DNA from: Acidobacteriota bacterium
Lineage (GTDB): Bacteria; Aquificota; Aquificia; Aquificales; Aquificaceae
Reading direction: 5' to 3'
DNA: 64,000 nucleotides
NCBI GenBank assembly: GCA_003696155.1
Contig: RFFP01000012.1
Coordinates: 1 to 64,000, forward strand
Of this stretch, positions 35,472-43,998 are shown one piece after another (position 1 is the stretch's first letter; each line of letters opens with the position of its first letter). The translations under genes were made by a program, and so were the position numbers. Below the pieces are notes generated by a model that saw only the letters and a list, made by a program, of their open reading frames with translations, did no database searches and was not told the DNA's origin.

Positions 35472-36440
35472 TCAGTATCCTCTCTGCGCCGTCTGACCCG
35501 CATGGCAGGCTATACAGGACTTCTGACCCCCAACGACCTTAACAAGCCCAAAGCTCTCCGCTATAAGCTGGTGTTTGGCGTGAACGCTCTCTAAGGGTTT
35601 GAACTTCCTAACCTGAGGCACGTTTATACCCTGATGGCACTGATAGCATGTAAACATAGCATCCTTAAAGAGGCTAATGGCCTTCTCCTTGTCTCCAGCC
35701 TCTATGGCTTTTGGAAGCTCGTTGTAAAGTATGTTGTTCCTACGTCTGACAACTGCCTTCAGATCCTCCCCCCATTGGGCAACCATAGGACCTGCAAGGG
35801 CCATGTTCTTACCGCAGGCGGAAAGACCCATAGGGCTCCTTATCAGGCTCAGGGCTGAAGCGAACTCTCCCTTCTCTATCAGTCCCCTGAGCGTAACGAA
35901 AGCAAAAAAGGTTTTATAGGCTCCAGCTTTGAAGTTAAGCCTTACATCCGCCAGGTATCCACCCGCTTGAAGCACCTGTTCCTTGTTGGCGCCACCGACA
36001 ACCATGATATTTTTTCCATCCTTTTGAAGGACTTTAATTGTAGGCTTTTCAAAGGACAGACCCAACTCTTTAACTATGTCGTTGTTAGTTCCTACAACTA
36101 TAAGGTTTTGATAGCTTAGCTCCTTTAGCCTCTTATCGCTTACCAAGAGGGGTGGTATGCGTGACTGTCTTACGTCCTCAGCGGTAAAACCTATGTCTTC
36201 TGTCCACTGCCCAAGGTAAAAGGCAACCTTGCCAGCTATTGCCACCACTTCAGGGTCTTCAGACGTTCCGTAAACAATAAGAAGGTAGGGGACTGTGGCA
36301 TCTTTTACCACAGCAGGAGTTCCTGTCCATACCTCGCCGTAGGTCACATAGGGAAAGGTCCTATCCCCAAGGGGTGGGTCTATGAGAGGTTGGGCAACAG
36401 ATGAACCTGCCAAGAGTGTGAGCCACACAAACCTTTTCAT
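35472..36440 (-). CDS. Exported diheme c-type cytochrome with N-terminal S-layer-like domain
   Basis: The 322-aa protein has a signal peptide (1-16). An alpha/beta domain (about 45-165) with NLIVVGTNNDIVKEL and IMVVGGANKEQVLQAGGYL resembles the C-terminal domain of archaeal S-layer proteins. A helical region follows, then two heme sites CYQCH (C265, C268, H269) and CIACH (C309, C312, H313). It should sit in the periplasm and carry electrons. I know no standard family with this combination. It has a strong AAGGAGGTG ribosome-binding site and is preceded by the 33-bp repeated element. Confidence 0.82.
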   Translation of the reverse strand: MKRFVWLTLLAGSSVAQPLIDPPLGDRTFPYVTYGEVWTGTPAVVKDATVPYLLIVYGTSEDPEVVAIAGKVAFYLGQWTEDIGFTAEDVRQSRIPPLLVSDKRLKELSYQNLIVVGTNNDIVKELGLSFEKPTIKVLQKDGKNIMVVGGANKEQVLQAGGYLADVRLNFKAGAYKTFFAFVTLRGLIEKGEFASALSLIRSPMGLSACGKNMALAGPMVAQWGEDLKAVVRRRNNILYNELPKAIEAGDKEKAISLFKDAMFTCYQCHQGINVPQVRKFKPLESVHAKHQLIAESFGLVKVVGGQKSCIACHAGQTAQRGY

Positions 36441-36512
36441 ACCTTCACCTCCTTTTTGTGAGATTTTAGCTTTTACCCTCCCCCTTCGCTAAAAATTTTT
36501 CTTATAGTGGGC

Positions 36513-36545
36513 ATTAGAGGGCTTTATTTAAGCTTTTTCGCATAC
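36513..36545 (-). repeat. 33-bp conserved upstream element, copy 1
   Basis: This stretch matches 47498-47530 at 27 of 33 positions, including the uninterrupted core GGCTTTATTTAAG (plus-strand reading) and a terminal GCATA. It lies 72 bp upstream of the cytochrome gene on the minus strand. Copy 2 lies 80 bp upstream of the FCSD-like gene on the same strand. It is outside any gene and is a probable regulator-binding or promoter-associated element. Confidence 0.55.
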
Positions 36546-36552
36546 TCTTAAA

Positions 36553-36625
36553 TCGGGGTGAGGGGACTTGAACCCCTGACCTTCGGCTCCCGAAGCCGAC
36601 GCTCTGCCACCTGAGCCACACCCCG
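36553..36625 (-). tRNA. tRNA-Pro (anticodon CGG)
   Basis: The 73-nt cloverleaf has acceptor CGGGGTG pairing with CACCCCG and discriminator A. Anticodon stem TCGGC/GCCGA encloses loop TTCGGGA, and the T arm is AGGGGTTCAAGTCCCCT. Its 5' end is directly next to the mtaD stop codon (36626-36628) with no promoter between, so it is probably cut out of the mtaD transcript by RNase P. CCA is not encoded. Confidence 0.96.
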
Positions 36626-37921
36626 TTATTGAAAAAGTCTATGCACCATGTAAGACCTTATCCTCTCTTTCCACTTCTTTGCTGTGTAGAGCACTTCTCC
36701 CTCGTCAAGGGTTTTGAGCTCACCCTTCTCCATAAGTACCCTGCCTCTGCATATTACCGTGTCTATGTCTGAAGACTTGGCCGAGTAGACAAACTGAGAG
36801 AGGGGGTCATAGAGGGGTTGAAAATGGGGCTTTTCCGGGTTTACAAGGATTAGGTCCGCCTCATAACCTTCCTCAATCTTTCCAGCATTTATGCCCACAG
36901 CACTAAAGCCCTTAAAGGTGGCTATCTCGAGGGCAGTCCTTGCATCCATAGCTTTTGCGTCAAGGTTCGTCCCTTTCTGAAGCTTCACCATGGTTGAGAG
37001 TTCTTCTATCATGTCTAGGTTGTCGTTGGAAGCGGGTCCATCGGTGCCAAGGCAGACGTATATACCCCTCTTTATGTAATCCCTTATAGGTGCTATACCC
37101 GATGCGAGCTTTAGGTTGCTCTCTGGACAGTGTAACACCTTTGCACCGCTCTCTTTTATCAGCTCCCTTTCCTCTTCCGTGGTCCACACCACATGGGCCA
37201 TCAAGAGCCTCTCAGACAGGAGCCCTAAACTTTGTAAGTGTTCTATGGGTCTCTTACCAAACTCCTCTAAAGACCTCTCCACTTCATCCTGAGTCTCTGC
37301 GATGTGCGTATGTATGTAGACTTCCTCTTCAAGGGCAATCTCAAGGACCTTTTTCAGCGTCTGTGGGGAACAGGTGTAGACCGCATGAGGGCAGAGCACA
37401 GGGAAAAGTAGCTCTCTTCCTTTGAATTCCCTTATGAAACCCCTCGCCCTACTTAGGTACTCCTGAGGAGTCTTTGCCACCTTTGTTGGGAAGTCTAACA
37501 CTCCGAAGCCAAGCCCAGCCCTTATGCCAGCCTTTTCTGCCACCTGCGCCACGCTCTCCTCAAAGAAGTACATATCCATAAAAAGGGTAGTTCCGGACTT
37601 TATGGCCTCCGCTATACCGATGAGGGCTCCATCCCTCACAAACTCGGGGGATACAAACTCACCCTCAAGCACCCATATGACCCTCTGAAGCCACTCCATG
37701 AGAGGCAAGTCGCTACCTATTCCCCTCAGAAGGCTCATGGATATGTGGGTGTGCATGTTGGCAAAGGACGGAAAGAGGAGCATACCCCTTGCATCCAACG
37801 TCTCCTTAGCCTCACCCTCAAGCCTTTCTCCCATCTTAGCTATCTTTCCATCCTTTATACCAACATCCAAAACTTTCCCCTTCTCCACCACGTAGGCGGA
37901 CCTTATAAGAAGGTCAAACAT
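36626..37921 (-). CDS. mtaD: 5-methylthioadenosine/S-adenosylhomocysteine deaminase
   Basis: The 431-aa amidohydrolase has metal-binding FANMHTHISMSLLRGIGSDLPLMEWL, the loop segment CPHAVYTCS, HTHIAETQDEVE, and LGTDGPASNDNLDM. These are the signatures of the MTA/SAH deaminase subgroup, which works with SAM-derived by-products. Polyamine synthesis (for example by bpsA here) makes MTA, so a link is plausible. TATAAT ends 7 nt before the ATG, with only a weak AAGG between. Confidence 0.9.
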   Translation of the reverse strand: MFDLLIRSAYVVEKGKVLDVGIKDGKIAKMGERLEGEAKETLDARGMLLFPSFANMHTHISMSLLRGIGSDLPLMEWLQRVIWVLEGEFVSPEFVRDGALIGIAEAIKSGTTLFMDMYFFEESVAQVAEKAGIRAGLGFGVLDFPTKVAKTPQEYLSRARGFIREFKGRELLFPVLCPHAVYTCSPQTLKKVLEIALEEEVYIHTHIAETQDEVERSLEEFGKRPIEHLQSLGLLSERLLMAHVVWTTEEERELIKESGAKVLHCPESNLKLASGIAPIRDYIKRGIYVCLGTDGPASNDNLDMIEELSTMVKLQKGTNLDAKAMDARTALEIATFKGFSAVGINAGKIEEGYEADLILVNPEKPHFQPLYDPLSQFVYSAKSSDIDTVICRGRVLMEKGELKTLDEGEVLYTAKKWKERIRSYMVHRLFQ

Positions 37922-37927
37922 GCCTTA

Positions 37928-37934
37928 TATTATA
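37928..37934. promoter_or_regulatory. Shared divergent -10 region for mtaD and the zinc-ribbon gene
   Basis: Minus-strand TATAAT (37929-37934) ends 7 nt before the mtaD ATG (37921). Plus-strand TATTAT (37928-37933) ends 6 nt before a GTG at 37940, in frame with the zinc-ribbon protein. Both messages would be leaderless and share the same melted region. Confidence 0.5.
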
Positions 37935-37939
37935 TCCCT

Positions 37940-38644
37940 GTGGACTTAGGAAAAATAAAAGGTATGCTTGAGCTTCAAAGACTGGAGATAGAAGCGGAAA
38001 ACCTTAAAAGCTCCTTAGAGAAACTTAAAGAGCAGGAGAGGAGTTTTCTGCACAAACTTGAAGCTATAGAGAGAGAAAGAGATGAAATACTGAAGAAAAG
38101 GGAACTCATACAAAAGGAGATAAGAGAACACAGGGAGCATATAGAGGAGTGTAAGAAGAATATAAAGAAGACAGAGGAAAGGCTAAACATGGTAAAAAAA
38201 GCCGAAGAGTACAAGGCCCTCCTCAGGGAAAAGGCAAGGCACGAAGATTGCGTCATAAAGCTTACAGAGAGACTTAAAGGGCTTGAGCTGGAGTTAAAGA
38301 GCATGGACATAGAAGGAATTAAGGAAAAATACGGAAAGCTTATACAGGAGGTGGAAGAGGAGATATCCGATATTAGATACTCACAGGCAAGGTTGGGAAA
38401 TAGGCTCGGTGAATTGGAAAAAAGGCTTGAAAACTTCAAACTCTCTCTGCGTGAAGGGGTGCTTAAAGAGTACGAAAATCTAAAGAGGAAATACGGCCTT
38501 CCTTTTATAGTGCCTGTAGACGCCTACGGCGTGTGTGAAAACTGCGGAACAAAACTTCCTTCTGCACTTTATTCAAAGGTCATAGAGGGTGGTATTGTTT
38601 CCTGTCCCTCCTGCGGTAGACTGCTCTATCATGAAGAAGCTTAA
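37940..38644 (+). CDS. Coiled-coil protein with C-terminal C4 zinc ribbon
   Basis: The product is about 234 aa. Residues 8-180 form a long antiparallel coiled coil rich in Glu, Lys and Leu. The C-terminus has CENCG and CPSCGRLL, a C4 zinc ribbon. This architecture is the widespread YbgI-neighbour/DUF164 (C4-type zinc ribbon) family, of poorly defined function in secretion or rRNA/nucleic-acid binding. The start is GTG 37940 if leaderless; an ATG at 37964 is the alternative. The end overlaps rodA by 14 bp. Confidence 0.8.
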   Translation: MDLGKIKGMLELQRLEIEAENLKSSLEKLKEQERSFLHKLEAIERERDEILKKRELIQKEIREHREHIEECKKNIKKTEERLNMVKKAEEYKALLREKARHEDCVIKLTERLKGLELELKSMDIEGIKEKYGKLIQEVEEEISDIRYSQARLGNRLGELEKRLENFKLSLREGVLKEYENLKRKYGLPFIVPVDAYGVCENCGTKLPSALYSKVIEGGIVSCPSCGRLLYHEEA

Positions 38645-39737
38645 GGTTTTAATTTTAGATTATGATCCTATCCTTTGGGTGAGCCTTCTTATACTGAGCC
38701 TTCTTGGACTGCTTGGTGTTTACAGTGCCACGTACAAGGGTGGCACATCACCCCTCTTTTTTAAACAGCTCATCTATCTACTTGTAGGGTGGTTTGTAAT
38801 AGCTCTACTTTCGAGGTTCAACTTTAGAGTTCTGCTTGACATGGCACCCGGTATATACCTGTTTAACCTCTTCCTTCTGACGCTTGTGCCCATAGTAGGC
38901 AAGACAGTGTACGGAGCCAAAAGGTGGCTTGACCTAGGACCTGTTAGCCTTCAACCCTCAGAACTTATGAAGTTTTCCCTGCTTCTATTTCTTGTTTATA
39001 CCTTTAGCCATGCAAGAAGGCTATGGAGTAAGGAGGTTTTTGTTGGACTATTTTCCTTGACCGTTCCCTTTTTCCTTACACTAAAACAACCAGACCTTGG
39101 TACAGCGCTAACCTTTATCCTCATTTTTGCTGTTGTCCTCTTCCTATGGGGTCTCAAGGTCCTATACTTTATCCTTGCGGGCATAAGCCTTTTGGCGTCT
39201 GCACCCCTGCTTTGGCACCTACTCAAAGACTACCAGAAGGAGCGTATCCTCGCAGTGATAGACCCTTACAGCGATTATCAAGGTAGTGGCTATCAGCTCA
39301 TACAGTCGGTTATAGCCGTTGGTTCGGGGGGCATGTTTGGTAAGGGCTTCCTGCAGGGCACCCAGTCCCATCTGCTCTTTCTACCGGAAAAGCACACAGA
39401 CTTTATCTTTTCCGTTATATCGGAGGAGTGGGGTTTAATGGGCAGCTTTATACTTGTTTCTGTCTTCTTTCTTATCTTTTATGGAGTCCTTAAATACTCT
39501 CTCCTTTCTACAGACCACGCGGAGAGGCTTTTTCTAGGAGCTCTGGGCACACTCTGGATTTTTCAGGTTTCTGTAAACTTCCTTATGACCATGGGACTTA
39601 TGCCCGTTGTTGGCATGCCCCTCCCCTTTGTAAGCTATGGTGGCAGTGCCATACTGACCTTTTCCCTTCTTCTTGGCACCGCCCTATCCATCATAAGAGA
39701 GCAAAGAAACAGGTCTATAAGGTTTGAACATGGTTGA
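38631..39737 (+). CDS. rodA: Rod-shape peptidoglycan glycosyltransferase RodA
   Basis: The product is about 368 aa with ten membrane helices and belongs to the SEDS family. RLDLGPVSLQPSE-like (here WLDLGPVSLQPSELMKF), KQPDLGTAL, and GSGGMFGKGFLQGTQ match RodA rather than FtsW. So do LPEKHTDFIFSVISEEWG and GMPLPFVSYGGSA. It polymerises lipid II for cell elongation with a partner PBP2, which is not in the window. It overlaps the zinc-ribbon gene at its start and hemW at its end (8 bp). Confidence 0.93.
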   Translation: MKKLKVLILDYDPILWVSLLILSLLGLLGVYSATYKGGTSPLFFKQLIYLLVGWFVIALLSRFNFRVLLDMAPGIYLFNLFLLTLVPIVGKTVYGAKRWLDLGPVSLQPSELMKFSLLLFLVYTFSHARRLWSKEVFVGLFSLTVPFFLTLKQPDLGTALTFILIFAVVLFLWGLKVLYFILAGISLLASAPLLWHLLKDYQKERILAVIDPYSDYQGSGYQLIQSVIAVGSGGMFGKGFLQGTQSHLLFLPEKHTDFIFSVISEEWGLMGSFILVSVFFLIFYGVLKYSLLSTDHAERLFLGALGTLWIFQVSVNFLMTMGLMPVVGMPLPFVSYGGSAILTFSLLLGTALSIIREQRNRSIRFEHG

Positions 39738-40833
39738 ATCTCTCTACATTCACATCCCCTTCTGTAGCTACAAGTGCCCTTACTGTGATTTTTTATCCCT
39801 TGTTAACCCGCATATAGACCACTGGTCCTACTTGGAGCTTCTTTTAAGGGAGCTGGAGCTCTATCAAGACATTGAAATAGAGCCAAAGACCCTTTACCTT
39901 GGTGGAGGAACGCCTTCCCTCATCAGTCCCAAGCTCTACAAGAGGTTTTTAGAGGAAATGAGTAAGAGAGTAAACCTCTCGAGCGTTGAGGAGGTAACCA
40001 TAGAGTGCAACCCTGAAAACTACAGCTTTGATGACCTTCTTATGCTCCTGAGGGACATAGGCTTCAACAGAATAAGCTTTGGTGTGCAGAGCCTAAGGGA
40101 GGAGGGACTTAGGGCTTTAGGAAGGGCCCACAGCCCAGAGGATGCCCTAAGAGCTATAGAGCTTGCCCACAGGGCGGGCTTTGAGAACATAAACGCAGAC
40201 TTTATCTTCGGCTATCATGGACAGACGCTCTCCGATTTAGAACTGGAGCTCAAGCTTTTAGATGAACTGCCCCTTATGCATCTTTCCTTCTATCTTCTGA
40301 CACCCTATGAAGATACGCAGATAGGGAAGCTCTATAGTATGGGCCTTCTAAACTTGCCGGACGGTGATACGGTAGCGGATATGTACGAGCTCGTATGTGA
40401 AAGGCTTGAAGCCCTTGGCTATGAACATTACGAGATTTCCAACTTTGCAAGACCGGGATTCAGATGCAAGCACAACCTTGTCTACTGGGACCACAGGGAA
40501 TTTTTGGGTCTTGGTGTATCCTCTTGGAGCTTTATAGGGAGCGTGCGCTTTGGGAACACTAGAAACCTTCAAATCTACACAAATGCGCTCAAGGAGGGTA
40601 GGAGACCAGTAGAGTACGGAGAAGTCCTGTATGGAGAGGAGGCTTACTACGATTACCTTTTTGTAAAGCTGAGAACCAAGGATGGAGTTAGACTAGAGGA
40701 ACTACCTCCCTTACCCGAAGATATATTGCACCTCTTTGAGATTGAAGGGGAAAGGGCAAGGCTCAGCAGAAGGGGTATGCTCCTGTTTAACGAGGTTATG
40801 CTAAGGTTGAGGGATAGTATATTAAAAGTATGA
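39730..40833 (+). CDS. hemW: HemW-like radical SAM heme chaperone
   Basis: The product is about 367 aa. It opens YIHIPFCSYKCPYCDF, with the CxxxCxxC radical SAM motif, then YLGGGTPSLIS, ECNPENYS, and NRISFGVQS. It lacks the extra cysteine after the motif that marks true coproporphyrinogen oxidase HemN, so heme binding and delivery (HemW) is more likely. It is coupled by overlaps to rodA and the M48 gene. Confidence 0.88.
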   Translation: MVESLYIHIPFCSYKCPYCDFLSLVNPHIDHWSYLELLLRELELYQDIEIEPKTLYLGGGTPSLISPKLYKRFLEEMSKRVNLSSVEEVTIECNPENYSFDDLLMLLRDIGFNRISFGVQSLREEGLRALGRAHSPEDALRAIELAHRAGFENINADFIFGYHGQTLSDLELELKLLDELPLMHLSFYLLTPYEDTQIGKLYSMGLLNLPDGDTVADMYELVCERLEALGYEHYEISNFARPGFRCKHNLVYWDHREFLGLGVSSWSFIGSVRFGNTRNLQIYTNALKEGRRPVEYGEVLYGEEAYYDYLFVKLRTKDGVRLEELPPLPEDILHLFEIEGERARLSRRGMLLFNEVMLRLRDSILKV

Positions 40834-42077
40834 AGAGACTCCTCTTAGTATTGCTTTTTTTCCTCTTTGGATGCGCGGAAGCAAGAAGGCCCTTTTTGAA
40901 CCTGCTTCCAGAGGAGAAGGAGATAGAGATAGGAAGGAGTTACATCCCATATGCCATAGAGGAGATGGACGGGCTCTATCCAGACAGGTGGGTTCAGGAC
41001 TACGTTAAAAGAGTTGGTTCCTCCTTGGCTAAACACTCAGATAGAAAGCTTCCCTACGGCTTTTATGTGGTCAACTCCTCTAAGGTAAACGCCTTTGCCC
41101 TGCCAGGTGGTCCTATCTTTATAACCAGGGGATTGCTTCTTAGACTCAACTCGGAGAGTGAGCTTGCAGGCGTACTTGCCCACGAGCTTGGGCATATAAA
41201 CGCAAGGCATCACGCCAGGTTTCTCGAAAAGCAGTTTGGGATAAGTCTTTTACTTAATATCGGAGCCCTTCTCTTGGGGGACAAACCTTATGGGCAGGCA
41301 CTTCTTCAGTTTGGTCAGATTGGCGGGGCGCTGTTAGCTTTAAAGTTTAGCAGGGACCAGGAAAGAGAGGCAGACAGCTATGCTCTGGTATACACCTACA
41401 AAAGTGGCTATGACCCTATGGGTATAGTCAAGGTCTTTGAGACCTTCAAAGCTATGGAGAAGACAAGGCCACCAGAGTGGCTCTCCACACACCCCCTGCC
41501 CGAAACAAGAATAAGGGACGTTAGGGAGCAGATAGAGAGGTTAAGACCATCTGGTAGCTTTATAACGGACACAGAGGACTTTCCAAGGCTAAAGGGGAGG
41601 CTAAAGGCCACTCAGGAGTCTTTTGAAGAGTTTGACAGAGGGAAGGTGGCCTTTTCAAGGAAAAATTACACAGCAGCTACGGAGCACTTCAGAAGGGCTG
41701 TGGAGCTCCACAATGAGAACTACGTTGCCAGAGCTTACCTTTCCTACCTTCTTGGGAGGGCTGGAAGGCTGGAGGAAGCTCAGAGGCATGCGGACATAGC
41801 CCTTCGAACTATGGATGGTGTTTTTCTAACAAGGTATGTGCACGGATACGTGAGCTTTCTATCCGGGAGGTGTGAGCAGGGGGTGAAAAGCCTTGAGGGT
41901 GCCAAATCTCTTATTCCAGACTATGCGGATACCTACTACTATCTGGGAAGGTGTTACGAAGCCCTTGGGCAGAGGTCAAAGGCGGTAGATAACTACAGGA
42001 CGGCCATAGAACTTTCAAAGGGAAAAGCTGAGTGGGAAGGTGATGCAAGGGAAAGGCTTAGAAGACTTGGTATATGA
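40830..42077 (+). CDS. M48-family metalloprotease lipoprotein with TPR domain (BepA-like)
   Basis: The 415-aa protein has a lipobox-like signal LFGC (Cys15). Its peptidase domain has the zinc motif AHELGHINARHH, and the third ligand is in READSYAL. It is followed by STHPLPETRIRDV and C-terminal TPRs (about 260-410). This matches BepA/YfgC, a periplasmic protease-chaperone that checks outer-membrane protein (LptD) assembly. It overlaps hemW by ATGA. Confidence 0.9.
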   Translation: MKRLLLVLLFFLFGCAEARRPFLNLLPEEKEIEIGRSYIPYAIEEMDGLYPDRWVQDYVKRVGSSLAKHSDRKLPYGFYVVNSSKVNAFALPGGPIFITRGLLLRLNSESELAGVLAHELGHINARHHARFLEKQFGISLLLNIGALLLGDKPYGQALLQFGQIGGALLALKFSRDQEREADSYALVYTYKSGYDPMGIVKVFETFKAMEKTRPPEWLSTHPLPETRIRDVREQIERLRPSGSFITDTEDFPRLKGRLKATQESFEEFDRGKVAFSRKNYTAATEHFRRAVELHNENYVARAYLSYLLGRAGRLEEAQRHADIALRTMDGVFLTRYVHGYVSFLSGRCEQGVKSLEGAKSLIPDYADTYYYLGRCYEALGQRSKAVDNYRTAIELSKGKAEWEGDARERLRRLGI

Positions 42078-42083
42078 TAGAAT
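42078..42083 (+). promoter_or_regulatory. -10 element placed for a leaderless argJ transcript
   Basis: TAGAAT ends 6 nt before the argJ ATG at 42090 (spacer TTTTCC). It lies directly after the stop codon of the M48 gene. No Shine-Dalgarno sequence is present. Confidence 0.35.
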
Positions 42084-42089
42084 TTTTCC

Positions 42090-43220
42090 ATGGAAATACT
42101 GATGGGCATCGGAAGGGCGGGGCTCAAGAGCGGAAACAAGCCTGATATCTTGGTCGTTTTATTTCCTCACACCTGCCAGGCTTCTTTTCTTTTTACCAAT
42201 AACCACTTCAAATCTGCAAGCGTCCTTTATTCTCAAAAGGTTTTCAAGGGAAAGGTAAGGGCACTGGTAATAAACAGCGGTAATGCCAACTGCGGTGTAG
42301 GAAGGGAAGGATTGCTTCATGCAGAGCTTATGGCAAAGAAGGTGGCGGAAATGCTTGAGATAGATGAAGATGAGGTCCTTGTGTTCTCTACAGGTGTAAT
42401 AGGGAAACCCCTTCCTATAAGCAGTGTCCTAGATGCCATAGAGGATGCCTGTAAACTTATAGAGCCTCTTGACCTAAAGAGGGCAAGCGAGGTCATATCT
42501 ACCACGGACAACTTTCCAAAGTACGACTTTGTACGCAAGGGAAGGTTAGAAGTTTTAGGTTTCGCCAAGGGTGCGGGTATGATACATCCCAACATGGGTA
42601 CTATGCTCGCCTTTATATTTACCAACGCAGACCTTGACGGAGCAAGCCTTGAAGAGCTTCACAGGGAGGTAAACGAGGGAACCTTTAACTCCATAAGCGT
42701 AGATGGGTGCACTAGCACCAACGATAGCTTTGGTCTTATAAGCTTGGGAAGGATAAGGGAAGATCTGGAATCGGTCAGGCAGGCTGTAGAAGAGGTATCC
42801 TTGAGCCTTGCCAAAAAGATTGTAGAGGATGGGGAGGGTGCTACTAGGGTTATAAAAGTAATGGTAAAGCATGCCTCCCTTCAGCTTAAGGCTAAGATGA
42901 TAGCGGAAAAGGTAGCAACTTCAAACCTTGTAAAAACGGCGGTCTTTGGAAAAGACCCCAACTGGGGAAGGATCGTGGCCGCAGTGGGTTCTACACCCTT
43001 CCCAATAGATCAGTTCAAGCTAAAAGTTCACATAGGAAACCACCTTATCTACGACGGGAAGGTCCATCCAAGGGCTTTGGAAGGAGCAAAAAAGTATATG
43101 GAAGAAAGCACAGAAGTAGAGATAGTTATAGACCTCATGGAAGGTAAGGAGAGCTGGACCTATTATGCGTCAGACCTGACCTATCAATATATAAGGATAA
43201 ACGCGGAGTACACCACTTGA
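42090..43220 (+). CDS. argJ: Glutamate N-acetyltransferase / amino-acid acetyltransferase
   Basis: The 376-aa proenzyme recycles acetyl groups between N-acetylornithine and glutamate in arginine synthesis. The autocleavage site with nucleophilic Thr lies in FAKGAGMIHPNMGTMLAF. AFGKDPNWGR-like VFGKDPNWGRIVAAVG and the C-terminal NAEYTT are typical. Whether it is mono- or bifunctional cannot be told from sequence. Confidence 0.95.
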   Translation: MEILMGIGRAGLKSGNKPDILVVLFPHTCQASFLFTNNHFKSASVLYSQKVFKGKVRALVINSGNANCGVGREGLLHAELMAKKVAEMLEIDEDEVLVFSTGVIGKPLPISSVLDAIEDACKLIEPLDLKRASEVISTTDNFPKYDFVRKGRLEVLGFAKGAGMIHPNMGTMLAFIFTNADLDGASLEELHREVNEGTFNSISVDGCTSTNDSFGLISLGRIREDLESVRQAVEEVSLSLAKKIVEDGEGATRVIKVMVKHASLQLKAKMIAEKVATSNLVKTAVFGKDPNWGRIVAAVGSTPFPIDQFKLKVHIGNHLIYDGKVHPRALEGAKKYMEESTEVEIVIDLMEGKESWTYYASDLTYQYIRINAEYTT

Positions 43221-43239
43221 AAGGCAAAGTGTGTACGCT

Positions 43240-43245
43240 AAATTA
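43240..43245 (+). promoter_or_regulatory. -10 element placed for a leaderless tlpA-like transcript
   Basis: TAAATT ends 7 nt before the ATG at 43253 (spacer AGTTAGAC without its last base). No ribosome-binding site is visible in the 32-bp gap after argJ. Confidence 0.35.
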
Positions 43246-43252
43246 GTTAGAC

Positions 43253-43762
43253 ATGGTTAGGTTTTTACCCTACGTCCTTGCCAGTTTGCTCTTTTTCATG
43301 GTTCTGTTCTTAGGATTAAACAGAAGGGAAGAGGGTGGGCTATCCACCTACAAACCTTCTGTAGAGCTTCCAGACCTTAGGTTTACCACTGTTGATGGTA
43401 GGGAGCTAAAGCTTTCAGAGCTCAAAGGGAAAGTGGTGCTAGTAAACTTCTGGGCAACTTGGTGCCCACCTTGTAAGGAGGAGATGCCCATCTTTGAGAG
43501 GGAGTACAGAAGGTGCAAGGAAAAGGGTTTTGAGGTGCTAGCAGTTAATATGGACAGTTCGGAGGGAGCCCTCAAAAGGTTTCTTGAAGAAAACAGCTAT
43601 TCCTTCACCATAGTCAAGCCTGTAGGAGATCTAGAAAGAGAAGTCAAACTGATGGGCTTTCCCACATCTTACCTTTTAGGCAAGGATGGCAAAGTACACA
43701 GGATAAGGCTTGGTATATACAGGGAGCTGGAGGTGGACCTTAAGGAGCTTCTTGGTTGCTGA
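43253..43762 (+). CDS. TlpA/ResA-like membrane-anchored thioredoxin
   Basis: The 169-aa protein has an N-terminal membrane anchor (about 4-22) and a periplasmic thioredoxin fold with active site NFWATWCPPCKEEMP and cis-proline GFPTSYLL. Such proteins reduce apocytochrome c cysteines or keep periplasmic thiols reduced. Several c-type heme and cysteine-rich exported proteins are coded nearby, which fits a cytochrome-maturation role. Confidence 0.9.
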   Translation: MVRFLPYVLASLLFFMVLFLGLNRREEGGLSTYKPSVELPDLRFTTVDGRELKLSELKGKVVLVNFWATWCPPCKEEMPIFEREYRRCKEKGFEVLAVNMDSSEGALKRFLEENSYSFTIVKPVGDLEREVKLMGFPTSYLLGKDGKVHRIRLGIYRELEVDLKELLGC

Positions 43763-43764
43763 AA

Positions 43765-43773
43765 TGCTATAAT
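43765..43773 (+). promoter_or_regulatory. Extended -10 promoter for rpmI
   Basis: TGCTATAAT is a perfect extended -10 element. It lies 21 nt before the rpmI ATG, leaving a short leader that contains GGAGGT. In contrast to the leaderless set, this gene has both a leader and a Shine-Dalgarno sequence. Confidence 0.6.
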
Positions 43774-43794
43774 AGTAAGCCTTGGAGGTAAAAG

Positions 43795-43998
43795 ATGGCA
43801 AAGGTTAAGATGAAGACTAACAGGTCTGCAAAAAAGAGGTTTAAGATAACTGCCACGGGTAAGATAAAGAGGCAAAGGGCCGGTGGAGCTCACTACAATA
43901 CTAAAAAGGCAAAGGACAGAAAGAGAAGGCTGAGAAAGGCAACCCTTGCCCATCCCAGCTGGGAGGACAAGGTAAAGGGCATGTTAAAGGAGTTTTAG
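43795..43998 (+). CDS. rpmI: Ribosomal protein L35
   Basis: The 67-aa very basic protein carries KMKTNRSAKKRFKITATGKIKR, cut here only for length, and ends in a conserved helix. It is L35 by pattern and size. It usually lies between infC and rplT, but neither is next to it here. It ends 4 bp inside the convergent FCSD-like gene. Confidence 0.95.
   Translation: MAKVKMKTNRSAKKRFKITATGKIKRQRAGGAHYNTKKAKDRKRRLRKATLAHPSWEDKVKGMLKEF

Noticed and set aside
37975-38439. 154-aa minus-strand frame opposite the zinc-ribbon protein
   Set aside because: It is almost all Ser, Leu and Phe, the expected complement of a Glu/Lys-rich coiled coil.
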